Shown here one piece after another: positions 1 to 11,656 of a stretch of 64,000 nucleotides of DNA. The stretch spans positions 1,748,939 to 1,812,938 of the forward strand of contig NZ_CP157793.1 in the NCBI RefSeq assembly GCF_040110915.1, written 5' to 3'. Numbering within the stretch: the stretch's first letter is position 1; each line of letters opens with the position of its first letter. The notes under the pieces were generated by a model that worked only from the letters and a program-made list of their open reading frames with translations, was not told where the DNA came from and did not search any database. A program made the translations under genes and the position numbers. The stretch comes from Stappia sp. Its GTDB lineage: Bacteria; Pseudomonadota; Alphaproteobacteria; Rhizobiales; Stappiaceae.

Positions 1-705
1 CGCGAAGGTCGTCACCGCGACGCGGCGCTTTGCGGACTTGATGACGGTCGCAAGCTCGGCCGCGACATCCATCTCGCTGGGGCTGACGCCGTCGCGCACC
101 GCATTGGTGGAATCGCAGATGAGCGCCCGCACCCCCTCGCGTCCGATCTCCGCCAGACGCTCGATGTCGATGGGTTTCCCGATGCCGGGCGTCGGGTCGA
201 TCTTCCAGTCGCCGGAATGCACCACGGTGCCCGCCGGCGTGCGGATTGCAAGCGCGCAGGGCTCGGGGATCGAATGCGACATGGCGACGAGTTCCAGGTC
301 GAAGGGCCCCAGCGCGAAACGCGCGCCCTGGTCCACCACCTCGACCGGGATCTTGTCGACGCCGGGCTCGCTCTCGACCTTGGCCGCCAGAAGCCCGGCG
401 GTGAAGGGCGTCATGTAGAGCGGCGCCTCGAAGCGCGACCACAGATGCACGAGCGCCCCGTAGTGGTCTTCATGCGCGTGGGTGATGACGATGCCCTCGA
501 GCCGCCCGCGCTCCTCCTCGATGAAGCGCGTGTCCGGCACGACGATGTCGACGCCCGGCAGATCCGGCCCGGCGAAGGTCACGCCGCAATCGACCATCAG
601 CCAGCGGCGGTCCTTGGCCGGACCATAACCGTACAGCGCCATGTTCATGCCGATCTCGCCGAGACCGCCAAGCGCGACGAATACGAGCTCGGATTCGCTC
701 GCCAT
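1..705 (-). CDS. rnj: Ribonuclease J family protein, partial (C-terminus outside window)
   Basis: The first 235 residues of a metallo-beta-lactamase/beta-CASP ribonuclease are visible; the rest runs off the left edge. The zinc-binding motif HAHEDH is at residues 76-81, preceded by ALGGLGEIGMN near residues 11-21, a typical RNase J N-terminus. Such enzymes process and degrade RNA in the cytoplasm. The chosen ATG at 705 has AAGGAG about seven bases upstream; an in-frame ATG at 720 has no such site. The gene follows birA after 73 bp, a common arrangement at the end of nuo operons in Hyphomicrobiales (established knowledge). Confidence 0.88.
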   Translation of the reverse strand, partial: MASESELVFVALGGLGEIGMNMALYGYGPAKDRRWLMVDCGVTFAGPDLPGVDIVVPDTRFIEEERGRLEGIVITHAHEDHYGALVHLWSRFEAPLYMTPFTAGLLAAKVESEPGVDKIPVEVVDQGARFALGPFDLELVAMSHSIPEPCALAIRTPAGTVVHSGDWKIDPTPGIGKPIDIERLAEIGREGVRALICDSTNAVRDGVSPSEMDVAAELATVIKSAKRRVAVTTFA

Positions 706-778
706 AGAGTACTCCTTCATTCGGACGCCGCCCGCGAGCGGCATCGTCCGGCATCGCGACGCCGCCGCGCGGGTCGCG

Positions 779-1534
779 TCAACCGGATCCGGAAAAGAAC
801 ACGTCGCCGGCCGAGATCGGCTCGACCGTCCCGTCGTCGCGACGCAAGAGAAGACGCCCGTCCGCGTCCAGTCCGGCGAAGCGCCCGGCGCGCGCGCCGG
901 TTTCGAAACGCACCGTGATCGGCTGCCCGACCCCGACCGCGCGGGCAAGCCAGGCGGACCGGAGTTCCGCGAAGGCGCCGGCGCTCCATCGGTCCAGCAG
1001 GTCGGCAAGGCTCGCGCTCAGGTCCGCCAGCGCACGCTCGACCGAAACGGCATAGCCGAGCCCCGCGAGCGAGACCGCCGCATAGTCGTCAAGGTCGGGG
1101 TGATGCGCAAGGTTGAGCCCGAACCCGCAGACGACCGCGCGACGCCCGTCGCCGAGCGTCGTCGCCTCAAGGAGAATGCCGGAAATCTTGGCCCCGTCGA
1201 CCAGCAGGTCATTCGGCCACTTGAGCCCCGCGAGCCGATAGGTCCCGCACATATGGTCGACCGCCTCGGCCAGCGCAAGCGCGGCGACCAGCGGAAGCTG
1301 GCCCAGACGCTCCGCCGGAGCCGGATCGATCAAGAGCAGGGAGGCGTAAAGATTGCCGGGCTCGGACACCCAGGGTCGCGCCCGCCGCCCCCGACCGGCG
1401 GTCTGCCGCTTGCCCACGACCCAGAGGTTTCCGGGATCGCCGGCCTCGGCCCGGGCCAGGGCTTCGACATTGGTCGAGCCGACCGCGTCGAGCGCGAGGA
1501 CGCGAAAGCCGGGGGCGGCGTCGGCGTCCCGCAC
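779..1534 (-). CDS. birA: Biotin--[acetyl-CoA-carboxylase] ligase
   Basis: A 251-residue protein that should attach biotin to the biotin carboxyl carrier protein in the cytoplasm. The biotinyl-AMP binding motif GRGRR is at residues 47-51 and KWPND at 105-109, followed by the usual C-terminal small beta domain. There is no N-terminal helix-turn-helix domain, so it is a monofunctional ligase and not the E. coli-type BirA repressor. It starts 23 bp after nuoN and is probably co-transcribed with the nuo operon. Confidence 0.93.
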   Translation of the reverse strand: MRDADAAPGFRVLALDAVGSTNVEALARAEAGDPGNLWVVGKRQTAGRGRRARPWVSEPGNLYASLLLIDPAPAERLGQLPLVAALALAEAVDHMCGTYRLAGLKWPNDLLVDGAKISGILLEATTLGDGRRAVVCGFGLNLAHHPDLDDYAAVSLAGLGYAVSVERALADLSASLADLLDRWSAGAFAELRSAWLARAVGVGQPITVRFETGARAGRFAGLDADGRLLLRRDDGTVEPISAGDVFFSGSG

Positions 1535-1557
1535 CCGGCCGTCGAACGCGAGCGGTC

Positions 1558-3012
1558 TCAGAACAACGTCCCGGCGGCGCTGCCGGCCATCTCAACCACC
1601 GGCCCGGCGAAGACGACGAAGAGCAGCACGAAGGCGGTCGACAGACCGAGGGTGAACTTCAGCTCGACCGGCATCGGCAGGAAGCCGCGCGCCGGATCGT
1701 CGAAGAACATCACCTTGACGATGCGCAGGTAATAGTAGGCGCCCACGACGGACGTCAGCACACCGATGATCGCCAGCGGATAGAGCCCCGCCTCGACCGC
1801 CGCCAGGAACACGTAGAACTTCGCGAAGAAGCCGACGAAGGGCGGAATGCCGGCGAGTGAGAACAGGATGATGCCGAGGAACACCGCCATCGGCAGGTTG
1901 TTCCGCGCCAGACCGGCGAGATCGGAAATCTCCTCGACCATGCCCTCCTTCCGCCGCATCGAGAGAATGCAGGCGAAGGCGCCGAGCGTCATGGCGAGAT
2001 AGGCGGTCATGTAGATCATGACGCCTTCGACGCCCGCCTGAGTGCCGGCGGCAAGTCCGACCAGCGCAAAGCCCATGTGGCCTATGGAGGAATAGGCCAT
2101 CAGCCGCTTGATATTCGACTGGCCGATGGCGGCGAAGGCCCCGAGCGCCATGGAGGCGATCGACACGAAGACGATGATCTGCTGCCAGTCGTGCGTCACC
2201 GGCTCGAAGGCGTCGATCACGATGCGCGTCAGCATGCCCATGGCCGCGATCTTCGGCGCCGCCGCGAAAAAGGCGGTGACCGGCGTCGGCGCGCCCTCGT
2301 AGACGTCCGGCGTCCACATGTGGAACGGCACGGCCGAGATCTTGAAGGCAATGCCGGCGAGGATGAACACCAGGCCGAACACGAGCCCGAGCGACGAGCC
2401 GCCATGCGCCGTGATCGCCTCGGCGATCGGGCCGAAGCCGGTCTGGCCGGTGAAGCCGTAGACCAGCGACATGCCGTAAAGCAGCATGCCGGACGACACC
2501 GCGCCCAGCACGAAGTACTTCAGGCCCGCTTCCGTGGAGCGGATGCTGTCGCGATTGAAGGCGGCGATGACGTAGAGCGCCAGCGACTGCAGCTCCAGCC
2601 CAAGATAGAGCGTGATGAGGTCGTTCGCCGAGAGCATCAGCAGCATGCCGAGCGTCGCCAGCACGATCAGCACCGGATACTCGAAATGCTCGAAATTCTC
2701 GTTGCGGGCGAAGGCCACCGACATGGCGATGGCGAAACCCGAGCCGACCAGCGTCAGCAGCTTGAGGTAGCGCGCGAAGCCGTCCAGCACGAAGGCGCCG
2801 TGGAAGGTGGTCTCCTCCACGATGCCGAATTGCGCCGGAAGCAGCAGCGGCAGGGCCGCCACGGCCAGGAGCGCCACCGAGAGCGCGGTAACGTAAGGCA
2901 CGGCCTTGCGCCCGCCGAAGACGCCCAGCAGCAGGAGCGCCAGCGCCCCGCCGGCGAGAAAGAGCTCCGGCAAGGCCGGCGAGAGGTCGGGCAGCTGATT
3001 GTAATCAGTCAT
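1558..3012 (-). CDS. nuoN: NADH-quinone oxidoreductase subunit N
   Basis: This 484-residue polytopic membrane protein is one of the three antiporter-like proton-pumping subunits of complex I. It has about 14 hydrophobic segments and the conserved stretch [11 protein letters not shown] in the region of the pumping channel. Length matches alphaproteobacterial NuoN. It is the last nuo gene, 22 bp after nuoM, with birA immediately following. Confidence 0.97.
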   Translation of the reverse strand: MTDYNQLPDLSPALPELFLAGGALALLLLGVFGGRKAVPYVTALSVALLAVAALPLLLPAQFGIVEETTFHGAFVLDGFARYLKLLTLVGSGFAIAMSVAFARNENFEHFEYPVLIVLATLGMLLMLSANDLITLYLGLELQSLALYVIAAFNRDSIRSTEAGLKYFVLGAVSSGMLLYGMSLVYGFTGQTGFGPIAEAITAHGGSSLGLVFGLVFILAGIAFKISAVPFHMWTPDVYEGAPTPVTAFFAAAPKIAAMGMLTRIVIDAFEPVTHDWQQIIVFVSIASMALGAFAAIGQSNIKRLMAYSSIGHMGFALVGLAAGTQAGVEGVMIYMTAYLAMTLGAFACILSMRRKEGMVEEISDLAGLARNNLPMAVFLGIILFSLAGIPPFVGFFAKFYVFLAAVEAGLYPLAIIGVLTSVVGAYYYLRIVKVMFFDDPARGFLPMPVELKFTLGLSTAFVLLFVVFAGPVVEMAGSAAGTLF

Positions 3013-3034
3013 TGTCAGTCTCGTCCTCGCCCCG

Positions 3035-4546
3035 TCACTGCGCCAGCATGGCGGTCGACTGAGCCGCCTCGATCGCGGCCTGGTAATTGGTGACCAGCGC
3101 CCCGACCGACGCAGCGGTCACGTCGAGGATCGGCGCCGGATAGAAGCCGAACAGGATGGTCAGCACGACCAAGGGCACGATGATCACGCGCTCGCGCACC
3201 GACAGATCCATGATCGACTTCAGGCTTTCCTTGTCGAGCGCCCCGAACACCACGCGCTTGTAGAGGTAGAGCGCATAGGCGGCCGACAGGATCACGCCCG
3301 TCGTCGCGATCAGCGCGACCCAGGTGTTCACCTGGAAGGCGCCCATCAGCGTCAGGAACTCGCCGACGAAGCCGCTCGTGCCCGGCAGGCCGACATTGGC
3401 CATGGTGAAGATCAGGAAGGCGACCGCATAGAACGGCATCCGGTTCACCAGTCCGCCATAGGCGGCGATGTCGCGGGTGTGCATGCGGTCGTAGATCACC
3501 CCGACGCAGAGGAACAGCGCGCCCGACACGATGCCGTGCGACAGCATCTGGAACAGCGCGCCCTGCACCCCCTGCTCCGTCATCGTGAAGATGCCCATGG
3601 TCACATAACCCATGTGCGCGACGGAGGAATAGGCGATCAGCTTCTTGATGTCCTCCTGCGCCAGCGCCACCAGCGAGGTGTAGACGATCGCCACCACCGA
3701 AAGCGTGAACACCATCGGCGCGAACATCTCGCTCGCCAGCGGGAACATCGGCAGCGAGAAGCGCAGGAAGCCGTAGCCGCCCATCTTCAGCAGGATCGCC
3801 GCCAGCACCACGGACCCGGCCGTCGGCGCCTCCACGTGCGCATCGGGCAGCCAGGTGTGCACCGGCCACATCGGCATCTTGACGGCGAAGGACGCGAAGA
3901 AGGCGAGCCACAGCCAGGTCTGCATGCCGGCCGGGAACCCGTGCGCCATCAGCGTCGGGATGTCGGTGGTGCCGGCCTCCCAGTACATCGCCATCAGCGC
4001 GATCAGCATCAGCAGCGAGCCGAGCAGCGTGTAGAGGAAGAACTTGTAGCTCGCATAGACGCGCCGCTTGCCGCCCCACACGCCGATGATCAGGAACATC
4101 GGGATCAGGCCGGCCTCGAAGAAGACGTAGAACATGACCAGATCCAGCGCGCAGAACACGCCGATCATCAGCGTCTCCAGCACAAGGAAGGCGATCATGT
4201 ACTCCTTCACGCGGTTCTGGATGCTGTTCCAGCTCGCCAGAATGCAGAAGGGCATCAGGAAGGTCGTCAGGATGACGAACAGCATGGAGATGCCGTCGAC
4301 ACCCATCCGGTAGTTGATGCTTCCGCCGAGCCAGGCGCCGGTCTCCTCGAACTGGAAGCCCGGGTTCTGCGGGTCGAAGCCGCCCCAGATGAACAGCGAC
4401 ACGCCGAAGGTGAAGACGGTGGTGATCAGCGCCACCCGGCGCATGTTGTCTTTCGCGCCCGCATCCTCCCCGCGCACGAGCAGGATGAAGAACACCCCCA
4501 CCAGCGGAAGGAAGGTGGTGATGGACAGAAGCGGCCAGTTGCTCAT
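3035..4546 (-). CDS. nuoM: NADH-quinone oxidoreductase subunit M
   Basis: This 503-residue proton-pumping subunit of the complex I membrane arm carries the family motif [17 protein letters not shown]. The open frame extends about 70 codons upstream, but that part lies inside nuoL and has no membrane character. The ATG at 4546 shares one base with the nuoL stop codon (TGATG), which indicates translational coupling and fixes the start. Confidence 0.97.
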   Translation of the reverse strand: MSNWPLLSITTFLPLVGVFFILLVRGEDAGAKDNMRRVALITTVFTFGVSLFIWGGFDPQNPGFQFEETGAWLGGSINYRMGVDGISMLFVILTTFLMPFCILASWNSIQNRVKEYMIAFLVLETLMIGVFCALDLVMFYVFFEAGLIPMFLIIGVWGGKRRVYASYKFFLYTLLGSLLMLIALMAMYWEAGTTDIPTLMAHGFPAGMQTWLWLAFFASFAVKMPMWPVHTWLPDAHVEAPTAGSVVLAAILLKMGGYGFLRFSLPMFPLASEMFAPMVFTLSVVAIVYTSLVALAQEDIKKLIAYSSVAHMGYVTMGIFTMTEQGVQGALFQMLSHGIVSGALFLCVGVIYDRMHTRDIAAYGGLVNRMPFYAVAFLIFTMANVGLPGTSGFVGEFLTLMGAFQVNTWVALIATTGVILSAAYALYLYKRVVFGALDKESLKSIMDLSVRERVIIVPLVVLTILFGFYPAPILDVTAASVGALVTNYQAAIEAAQSTAMLAQ

Positions 4547-6507
4547 CAGTGAGCGCCCCCGACGGAGAACATGGACCAGGTGATCAGCGCGGCGACGCCG
4601 ATCAGCATGGCGAAGGCATAGTGATAGAGGTACCCGGTCTGCAGCCGGACGACCCAGTTGGTGACGGTCTGGACCCGCGCCGCGACCCCGTTCGGGCCGA
4701 AGCCGTCGATGACAACGCCGTCGCCCTTCTTCCAGAGCTGGCGGCCGACCCACATGCCGGGACGCACGAAGATCGCATCATAGAGCTCGTCGAAGTACCA
4801 CTTGTTCAGGAGGAACTGGTACAGCCCGTCATGGCGTTCGGCGAGCTTGCGCGGCAGCTCCGGCGAGCGGATGTAGAACAGCCACGCCACGGCGAAGCCG
4901 CCCAGCATCATGGCGATCGGCGAGAGCTTCACCCACAGCGCCACCTCGTGGATCTCGTGCAGGACGTGATTGTCCTCGGACGTGAAGAGCGTGCCCTTCC
5001 AGAAGGCGTCATAGGCATCGCCCATGAAGGCGCCCTTGAAGACGAAACCCGCAAGCAGCGCCCCGGCGGCCAGGATCATCAGCGGCACGGTCATCACCAG
5101 CGGGCTTTCGTGCACGTGCTTCATCACGTCCACGGAGGCGCGCGGCTTGCCGTGGAAGGTCATGAACGCGAGCCGCCACGAGTAGAAGGACGTCAGCGCG
5201 GCCGCCGCGAGCGTCAGCCAGAAGCCGTAGAGCGCGAAGGCGTTGTGCCCGACGTAGGCCGCCTCGATCACCGCATCCTTGGAATAGAAGCCGGCGGTCA
5301 GCGGGAAGCCGGTCAGCGCCAGCGTGCCGATCACCATCATCCAGTAGGTCAGCGGGATGTGTTTGCGCAGTCCGCCCATCTTGCGCATGTCCTGCTCGTT
5401 CGACACGGCGTGGATCACCGAGCCGGCGCCGAGGAACAGGAGCGCCTTGAAGAAGGCATGCGTGAACAGATGGAAGACGGCGATCGAATAGGCTCCGACC
5501 CCGAGCGCCACGAACATGTAGCCGAGCTGCGAACAGGTCGAATAGGCGATCACGCGCTTGATGTCGTTCTGCACCAGACCGACGGTGGCGGCGAAGAAGG
5601 CCGTCGTCGCGCCGAAGAAGGTCACCACCGTCAACGCGGTGGCCGACAATTCGAACACCGGCGACAGGCGCGCCACCATGAACACGCCGGCCGTCACCAT
5701 GGTCGCGGCGTGGATCAGCGCGGAGACCGGCGTCGGGCCTTCCATCGCGTCCGGCAGCCAGGTGTGCAGCAGGAACTGCGCCGACTTGCCCATCGCGCCC
5801 ATGAAGAGCAGCAGGCAGACGGCGGTGAGCGCGCCGGTCTGCGTCAGCTGCAGGCCGAACAGGTCGATCACCACTTCCGGCTCCGCAGCCGCGAAGCTCT
5901 GTGCGTTGGCGAAGATCGTGTCGTAGTCGGTGGAGTTGAACAGGTAGAACAGGCCGAAGATGCCGAGCAGGAAGCCGAAGTCGCCCACCCGGTTCACGAC
6001 AAAGGCCTTCATCGCCGCCGCGTTCGCCGAGGGCTTCTTGTACCAGAAGCCGATCAGCAGATAGGAGGCGAGACCGACGCCCTCCCAGCCGAAGAACATC
6101 TGCAGCAGGTTGTCGGAGGTCACCAGCATCAGCATGGCGAAGGTGAACAGCGACAGATAGGCGAAGAAGCGCGGCCGGTGCGGATCGTCGTGCATGTAGC
6201 CGATGGAATAGACATGCACGAGCGCCGACACCGTGTTGACCACCACCAGCATCACGGCGGTGAGCGTGTCGACGCGGATCGTCCAGTCGACGTTGAAGGT
6301 GCCCGACGTCATCCAGCGCAGCAGCGTCTCGCGCACGACCGGCGTCTCGCCGAAGCCGATGGAGAAGAACGCGATCCACGACAGCAGCGCGGCCACGATC
6401 AGCAGACCGCTGGTGATGTATTCGCTTGCCTTGGCGCCGATCATCCGGCCGAAGAGGCCGGCGATCAGGAAGCCGATCAGGGGCAGAAAGACGATAGCCT
6501 GATACAT
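4546..6507 (-). CDS. nuoL: NADH-quinone oxidoreductase subunit L
   Basis: The largest membrane subunit (653 residues) of complex I, at the distal end of the proton-pumping arm. The motif [19 protein letters not shown] is clear, as is the long C-terminal amphipathic helix region that NuoL lays along the other pumping subunits. It follows nuoK after 7 bp and overlaps nuoM by one base. Confidence 0.97.
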   Translation of the reverse strand: MYQAIVFLPLIGFLIAGLFGRMIGAKASEYITSGLLIVAALLSWIAFFSIGFGETPVVRETLLRWMTSGTFNVDWTIRVDTLTAVMLVVVNTVSALVHVYSIGYMHDDPHRPRFFAYLSLFTFAMLMLVTSDNLLQMFFGWEGVGLASYLLIGFWYKKPSANAAAMKAFVVNRVGDFGFLLGIFGLFYLFNSTDYDTIFANAQSFAAAEPEVVIDLFGLQLTQTGALTAVCLLLFMGAMGKSAQFLLHTWLPDAMEGPTPVSALIHAATMVTAGVFMVARLSPVFELSATALTVVTFFGATTAFFAATVGLVQNDIKRVIAYSTCSQLGYMFVALGVGAYSIAVFHLFTHAFFKALLFLGAGSVIHAVSNEQDMRKMGGLRKHIPLTYWMMVIGTLALTGFPLTAGFYSKDAVIEAAYVGHNAFALYGFWLTLAAAALTSFYSWRLAFMTFHGKPRASVDVMKHVHESPLVMTVPLMILAAGALLAGFVFKGAFMGDAYDAFWKGTLFTSEDNHVLHEIHEVALWVKLSPIAMMLGGFAVAWLFYIRSPELPRKLAERHDGLYQFLLNKWYFDELYDAIFVRPGMWVGRQLWKKGDGVVIDGFGPNGVAARVQTVTNWVVRLQTGYLYHYAFAMLIGVAALITWSMFSVGGAH

Positions 6508-6514
6508 TGCGCCC

Positions 6515-6823
6515 TCACCCCTTCATCATGTTGACGTCTTCGACCGCGATCGAACCGCGGTTGCGATAGAACACGACGAGGATTGCCAGACCGATCGCCG
6601 CCTCGGCGGCGGCGACGGTCAGCACCAGAAGCGCGAACATCTGCCCGACCAGATCGCCGAGGAAGGAGGAGAAGGTCACGAGGTTCAGGTTGACCGAGAG
6701 CAGCATGAGCTCGACGGACATCAAAATGACGATGACGTTCTTCCGGTTCAGGAAGATCCCCAAGATCCCGATCGTGAACAGGATAGCGGCGACCGCCAGG
6801 TAGTGTGACAGACCGATTTCCAT
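6515..6823 (-). CDS. nuoK: NADH-quinone oxidoreductase subunit K
   Basis: A 102-residue protein with three transmembrane helices, full length for NuoK. The conserved acidic residue lies in the stretch [12 protein letters not shown]. It forms part of the membrane arm near the quinone site and proton path. GAGG precedes the ATG at 6823. An 89-bp gap separates it from nuoJ. Confidence 0.97.
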   Translation of the reverse strand: MEIGLSHYLAVAAILFTIGILGIFLNRKNVIVILMSVELMLLSVNLNLVTFSSFLGDLVGQMFALLVLTVAAAEAAIGLAILVVFYRNRGSIAVEDVNMMKG

Positions 6824-6912
6824 GGGCGCCTCGTGATGCTCCCCCGGTTGTAGACTTCAGTGACGCGCCGCCGGCCGGCGACGCACCGCGTAAAACTGGC
6901 AGGCCGGCGGGC

Positions 6913-7527
6913 TCAGATGCCCTTGCCGGTTTCGACCTTGCGCACCTCGATCGACGCGTCCCGCGTCCGGCCGACCTGGGCGGAAATGTCCTGGCGCTTG
7001 ACGCCCTCCTTGTGGCGCAGCGTCAGCACGATGGCGCCGATCATCGCCACCAGCAGGATCAGCCCGGCCACCTGGAAGAAGAGGATGTAGCGCGTGTAGA
7101 TGAGCTGCCCGAGCGCCGAGACGTTGGAGGCCTCCTCCGGCACCGGAGCCGGCGCCGCCGTCTGCCCGATCATGTCGGGCGAAATGACCCAGGCGCCGAG
7201 CACGAGCAACAGCTCCACCAGCAGGATGGCCCCGATCAGCCCGCCCACCGGCATGTATTGCAGGAAGCCCTGACGCATCTCGACGAAATCCACGTCGAGC
7301 ATCATCACCACGAACAGGAAGAGCACCATCACCGCGCCGACGTAGACCACGACCAGCAGCATGGCGAGGAACTCCGCGCCGAGCAGGATGAACAGGCCGG
7401 CGCCGTTGAAGAAGGCGAGAATCAGGAACAGCACCGAATGAACGGGGTTGCGCGAGGCGATCACCATGAACGCCGATGCGACCAAGATCCCCGCGAAGAG
7501 GTAGAAAAAGATGGCTTGAAGAACCAT
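6913..7527 (-). CDS. nuoJ: NADH-quinone oxidoreductase subunit J
   Basis: A 204-residue, five-helix membrane subunit of complex I. The family stretch SRNPVHSVLFLILAFFNGAG is present near the N-terminus. A GTG 24 bases upstream is in frame, but the ATG at 7527 gives the usual NuoJ N-terminus (MVLQAIFFYLF) and is preferred. Confidence 0.96.
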   Translation of the reverse strand: MVLQAIFFYLFAGILVASAFMVIASRNPVHSVLFLILAFFNGAGLFILLGAEFLAMLLVVVYVGAVMVLFLFVVMMLDVDFVEMRQGFLQYMPVGGLIGAILLVELLLVLGAWVISPDMIGQTAAPAPVPEEASNVSALGQLIYTRYILFFQVAGLILLVAMIGAIVLTLRHKEGVKRQDISAQVGRTRDASIEVRKVETGKGI

Positions 7528-7630
7528 GTCCCGGTTTGCCCCTGTCCCCACGTCGCGTGGGCTTCGTTGTCCCGCGAACGATGCGGCCTCGTCTTAGACC
7601 AGCCGTCGCCCGCCGTCCACACCTGGCGCC

Positions 7631-8119
7631 TCAGCGATAAGGCGCATCCATGGCGATGTTGTTGGCGATCTCCCGCTCCCAGCGGTCCCCGTTGGCGAGC
7701 AGCTTTTCCTTGTCGTAGTAGAGTTCCTCGCGGGTCTCCGTCGCGAACTCGAAATTCGGACCCTCGACGATGGCGTCCACCGGGCAGGCTTCCTGGCAGA
7801 AGCCGCAGTAGATGCATTTCACCATGTCGATGTCATAACGCGTGGTGCGCCGCGTGCCGTCGTTGCGGCGGGGGCCGGCCTCGATGGTGATGGCCTGCGC
7901 CGGGCAGATCGCCTCGCACAGCTTGCAGGCGATGCAGCGCTCCTCGCCGTTGGGATAGCGGCGCAGCGCATGCTCGCCCCGGAAGCGCGGCGACACCGGC
8001 CCCTTCTCGAAGGGGTAGTTGATGGTCGGCTTCGGCTTGAAGAAGTAGCGCATCGCCAGGAAGAAGGCGGACACGAACTCCTTCAGCAGGAGCGACCTGG
8101 CAGCCTGTTGCAAAGCCAT
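7631..8119 (-). CDS. nuoI: NADH-quinone oxidoreductase subunit I (2x 4Fe-4S)
   Basis: A 162-residue ferredoxin-like subunit that carries electrons toward quinone on the cytoplasmic side. Two 4Fe-4S motifs are visible, [12 protein letters not shown] and [12 protein letters not shown]. The start at 8119 gives the canonical N-terminus ending in the membrane-associated helix before [11 protein letters not shown]. The open frame extends upstream, but that part overlaps the preceding small gene. Confidence 0.97.
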   Translation of the reverse strand: MALQQAARSLLLKEFVSAFFLAMRYFFKPKPTINYPFEKGPVSPRFRGEHALRRYPNGEERCIACKLCEAICPAQAITIEAGPRRNDGTRRTTRYDIDMVKCIYCGFCQEACPVDAIVEGPNFEFATETREELYYDKEKLLANGDRWEREIANNIAMDAPYR

Positions 8120-8148
8120 GGCATCAAGCCTCGTTCTCTCGTTTCCCG

Positions 8149-8391
8149 TCAGCCGACAAGCGAACTTGCGGCCACATACCCGATCACCGGAAACCCGATG
8201 AGCGTCAGGGCCAGAAGGCCCATGCGAAGCGGCTCCTCGAAGCGGGACAGCCATCCGGTCCGCCCCGTCTTCAGCCTGTTGCGCTCCGCCGCCCCCCTGA
8301 GCACACCGACCATGATCTTGTAGTCGATCCACCCGATATAGAGCCCGATGGCCGCGCCGATGAGCCCGGCGATCGAGATCGGCATCGTCAT
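8149..8391 (-). CDS. Small two-helix membrane protein inside the nuo operon
   Basis: An 80-residue protein with a hydrophobic segment at about residues 5-23, a basic central part (residues 30-52) and a second hydrophobic segment at about 56-78. It lies between nuoH (16 bp before) and nuoI (29 bp after) on the same strand, so it should be co-transcribed with complex I. I do not recognise a named family. From its position it may be an accessory or assembly factor of complex I, but that is inference only. The start [10 protein letters not shown] is the only reasonable one. Confidence 0.75.
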   Translation of the reverse strand: MTMPISIAGLIGAAIGLYIGWIDYKIMVGVLRGAAERNRLKTGRTGWLSRFEEPLRMGLLALTLIGFPVIGYVAASSLVG

Positions 8392-8407
8392 TCTCCCCGG
8401 CCGCGCC

Positions 8408-9457
8408 TTACGGCGCCAGGCCCGTGGCCATCAGCACCGCCGCCACGATGAACACCATCGCCAGCGACAGCGGCAGGAACACCTTCCAGCCGAGCCGCAT
8501 CAGCTGGTCGTAGCGGTAGCGCGGCACCATCGCCTTCACCATCGCGAACATGAAGAACACGAGCAGCGACTTCAGCAGGAACCAGACGACGCCCGGCACC
8601 CAGGTGAACGGCGCGAAATCGAACGGCGGCAGCCACCCGCCGAGGAACAGGATCGTCGTCAGCGCGCACATCAGCGCGATCGCGACATACTCACCCAGCA
8701 TGAACATCATGTACGGCGTGGAGCCGTATTCCACCATGAAGCCCGCGACCAGCTCCGACTCCGCTTCCGCCAGATCGAACGGCGGGCGGTTCGTCTCCGC
8801 GAGCGCCGAGATGAAGAAGATCACGAACATCGGGAAGAGCGGCAGCCAGTACCAGTTCAGGATCGTCAGCCACGGCACGCCGAGCATGGTGGCAAGCCCC
8901 GTCTCCTGCGACTTCACGATGTCCGTCAGGTTCAGCGACCCGGCGCACAGCAGCACCGTCACGATCACGAAGCCGATGGACACCTCGTAGGAGACCATTT
9001 GCGCCGCCGAGCGCAGCGCGGAGAGGAACGGATACTTGGAGTTCGACGCCCATCCGCCGATGATGATGCCATACACCCCGAGCGACGAGATCGCGAGGAT
9101 GAAGAGGATCCCGACGTTGATGTCGGCGATCACCCATCCCTCGGCCACCGGCACGACGGCCCAGGCGGCCAGCGACAGGGTCACGGTGACCAGCGGCGCC
9201 AGCAGGAACAGCCCCTTGTTGGCGCCAGCCGGGATCACCGGCTCCTTGAGCACGAACTTCAGGAGGTCGGCGAAGGACTGCAGCAGTCCCCATGGCCCGA
9301 CGACATTCGGGCCGCGACGGATCTGCACCGCTGCCCAGACCTTGCGGTCCGCATAGAGGATATACGCCACGATCACCAGCAGCACGACGAGCAACAGCAC
9401 GCTCTGCGCCAGGATGATGAGAAACGGAAACAGATAATCCGCCCAGAAGTCCGCCAT
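8408..9457 (-). CDS. nuoH: NADH-quinone oxidoreductase subunit H
   Basis: A 349-residue membrane subunit at the junction with the peripheral arm, contributing to the quinone pocket. Diagnostic stretches include [18 protein letters not shown] near residue 45 and [19 protein letters not shown] in the cytoplasmic loop. Full length for the family, 12 bp after nuoG. Confidence 0.97.
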   Translation of the reverse strand: MADFWADYLFPFLIILAQSVLLLVVLLVIVAYILYADRKVWAAVQIRRGPNVVGPWGLLQSFADLLKFVLKEPVIPAGANKGLFLLAPLVTVTLSLAAWAVVPVAEGWVIADINVGILFILAISSLGVYGIIIGGWASNSKYPFLSALRSAAQMVSYEVSIGFVIVTVLLCAGSLNLTDIVKSQETGLATMLGVPWLTILNWYWLPLFPMFVIFFISALAETNRPPFDLAEAESELVAGFMVEYGSTPYMMFMLGEYVAIALMCALTTILFLGGWLPPFDFAPFTWVPGVVWFLLKSLLVFFMFAMVKAMVPRYRYDQLMRLGWKVFLPLSLAMVFIVAAVLMATGLAP

Positions 9458-9469
9458 GATCGCCCCCGT

Positions 9470-11569
9470 TTACTCCGCGGCCTCTGCCGCGCGCGCCTTG
9501 GCGAGAGCGGAACATTCCGCCATCGTCGCCGATGCGCGCGCGATCGGATTGGTGAGATAGAAATCCGTGACGGCCGGCGCGAAGGCCTCCGCCGTCATCG
9601 ATCCGCCGATGTCCGCGGCCCTGGCGACGCCCGATCCGTCGCCTTCGGCAATCGCGTCGATCGCGGCCATATGCGGATATTCCGCGTAGAGCGCGGCCCG
9701 AAGCTCGGCGAGCGAATCGAAGGGCAGCGTCTGGCCGAGCTGCGCCGACAGGGCGCGCAGCACGGCCCAGTCCTCGCGCGCCTCGCCCGGCGGGAAGCCC
9801 GCCCGCTCGCCCATCTGCACACGCCCCTCGGTGTTGACCCAGGTGCCCGACTTCTCGGTGTAGGTCGCGCCCGGCAGGATCACGTCGGCGCGATGCGCGC
9901 CGCGATCGCCATGCGTGCCGAGATAGACGACGAAGGCATCGCCGAAGGCCGACATGTCGAGCTCGTCGGCCCCGAGCAGGACCACCACATCCAGCTCGCC
10001 CGCCTGCGCGGCCTGCTGGATCGCCGCGACATCCCGGCCGCCCTCGCCCGGCACGAAGCCGATGTCCAGACCGCCGACGCGCGCGGCGGCCGTATGCAGC
10101 ACGCTGAAACCGTTCCACTCGTCCGAGACCGCGCCGACGCTTCTAGCAAGCTGCGCGGCCGCTGACAGCACCGCCGCCCCGTCGGGACGCGCCAGCGCGC
10201 CCTGCCCGACGAGGATCAACGGCCGTTCGGCCGACTTGAGCGTTTCGGCAAAGGCATGCTTGCCGGCCAGCAGATCGCCAAGCGTCTCCGGCCCCGCGCC
10301 CAGATAGGTCGTCGGATAGGTCAGATCGGCCGCCTGCCCGATCACGCCCACCGGCAGCGCGCCCATGCGCATGCGCTTGCGGATGCGGGCATTGAGCACC
10401 GGGGCCTCGACGCGCGGATTGGAGCCGATGATCAGCACCGCGTCCGCGTCCTCGATGCCCTCGATGGTCGCATTGAAGAGATAGGAGTCGCGGCCGATTG
10501 CCGGATCGAGCGCCGCCCCGTCCTGCCGGCAGTCGATGCTGGCCGAGCCGAGCGCGCCCATCAGCTGCTTGAGCGCGAACATTTCCTCGACGCTCGCCAG
10601 ATCGCCGGCAATCGCCGCCATCCGCTCGCCCGAGGACGACTTGACCCTGTCGGCCACCGCCGCGAAGGCCTCGTTCCACGATGCCGGCACGAGCCGCCCG
10701 TCCCGCTTGACGAAGGGCCGGTCGAGACGCTGGGTCCTGAGCCCGTCCCAGATGTAGCGGGTCTTGTCGGAGATCCACTCCTCGTTCACCGCCTCGTTGA
10801 GACGCGGCAGCACGCGCATGACCTCGCGGCCGCGCGTATCGACGCGGATCGCCGAGCCGACCGCGTCCATCACGTCGATGGTTTCGGTCTTCTTCAGCTC
10901 CCACGGCCGCGCCTGGAAGGCATAGGGCTTGTGCGTCAGCGCGCCCACCGGGCACAGGTCGACGACATTGCCCTGCATCTCCGAGGACAGCGCCCCTTCG
11001 AGGTAGGAGGTGATTTCCGCGTCCTCGCCGCGGCCGATCAGGCCCAGATCCGACACGCCGCAGACTTCGGTGGTGAAGCGCACGCAGCGGGTGCAATGGA
11101 TGCACCGCGTCATGATCGTCTTGACCAGCGGGCCGATGTACTTGTCCTCGACCGCGCGCTTGTTCTCCGCGTAGCGCGAGGCGTCGACGCCATAGGCCAT
11201 CGCCTGGTCCTGCAGATCGCACTCGCCGCCCTGGTCGCAGATCGGGCAGTCCAGCGGATGGTTGATCAGCAGGAACTCCATCACGCCCTCGCGGGCCTTC
11301 TTGACCATCGGCGTCTTGGTGAAGACCTCCGGCGGTTCGCCATTCGGGCCCGGACGCAGGTCGCGCACGTTCATGGCGCAGGAGGCGGCCGGCTTCGGCG
11401 GCCCGCCCTTCACCTCCACGAGGCACATGCGGCAGTTGCCGGCGATCGACAGCCGGTCATGGAAACAGAAGCGCGGAACCTCGGCGCCGGCGGCCTCGCA
11501 GGCCTGGAGCAGCGTGTACTCCTGAGGAACCTCGATCTCCTTGCCGTCGACCAGAATGACCCTGTTCAT
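9470..11569 (-). CDS. nuoG: NADH-quinone oxidoreductase subunit G
   Basis: A 699-residue peripheral-arm subunit. In order it shows an N-terminal 2Fe-2S ferredoxin domain (CFHD, CRMC and a later Cys), the [19 protein letters not shown] motif for the N5 4Fe-4S cluster, the [10 protein letters not shown] motif and a long molybdopterin-oxidoreductase-like domain that in this family is structural. It starts 87 bp after nuoF. Confidence 0.97.
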   Translation of the reverse strand: MNRVILVDGKEIEVPQEYTLLQACEAAGAEVPRFCFHDRLSIAGNCRMCLVEVKGGPPKPAASCAMNVRDLRPGPNGEPPEVFTKTPMVKKAREGVMEFLLINHPLDCPICDQGGECDLQDQAMAYGVDASRYAENKRAVEDKYIGPLVKTIMTRCIHCTRCVRFTTEVCGVSDLGLIGRGEDAEITSYLEGALSSEMQGNVVDLCPVGALTHKPYAFQARPWELKKTETIDVMDAVGSAIRVDTRGREVMRVLPRLNEAVNEEWISDKTRYIWDGLRTQRLDRPFVKRDGRLVPASWNEAFAAVADRVKSSSGERMAAIAGDLASVEEMFALKQLMGALGSASIDCRQDGAALDPAIGRDSYLFNATIEGIEDADAVLIIGSNPRVEAPVLNARIRKRMRMGALPVGVIGQAADLTYPTTYLGAGPETLGDLLAGKHAFAETLKSAERPLILVGQGALARPDGAAVLSAAAQLARSVGAVSDEWNGFSVLHTAAARVGGLDIGFVPGEGGRDVAAIQQAAQAGELDVVVLLGADELDMSAFGDAFVVYLGTHGDRGAHRADVILPGATYTEKSGTWVNTEGRVQMGERAGFPPGEAREDWAVLRALSAQLGQTLPFDSLAELRAALYAEYPHMAAIDAIAEGDGSGVARAADIGGSMTAEAFAPAVTDFYLTNPIARASATMAECSALAKARAAEAAE

Positions 11570-11656
11570 GCCTTGCTGTCCCGTCAGCTTGTGTTCGCCA
11601 GCGCAATCGCGCGCGAACCCCGTATCCCGTTCGTGCGCCCCGCGCGCGCGGCGGCG

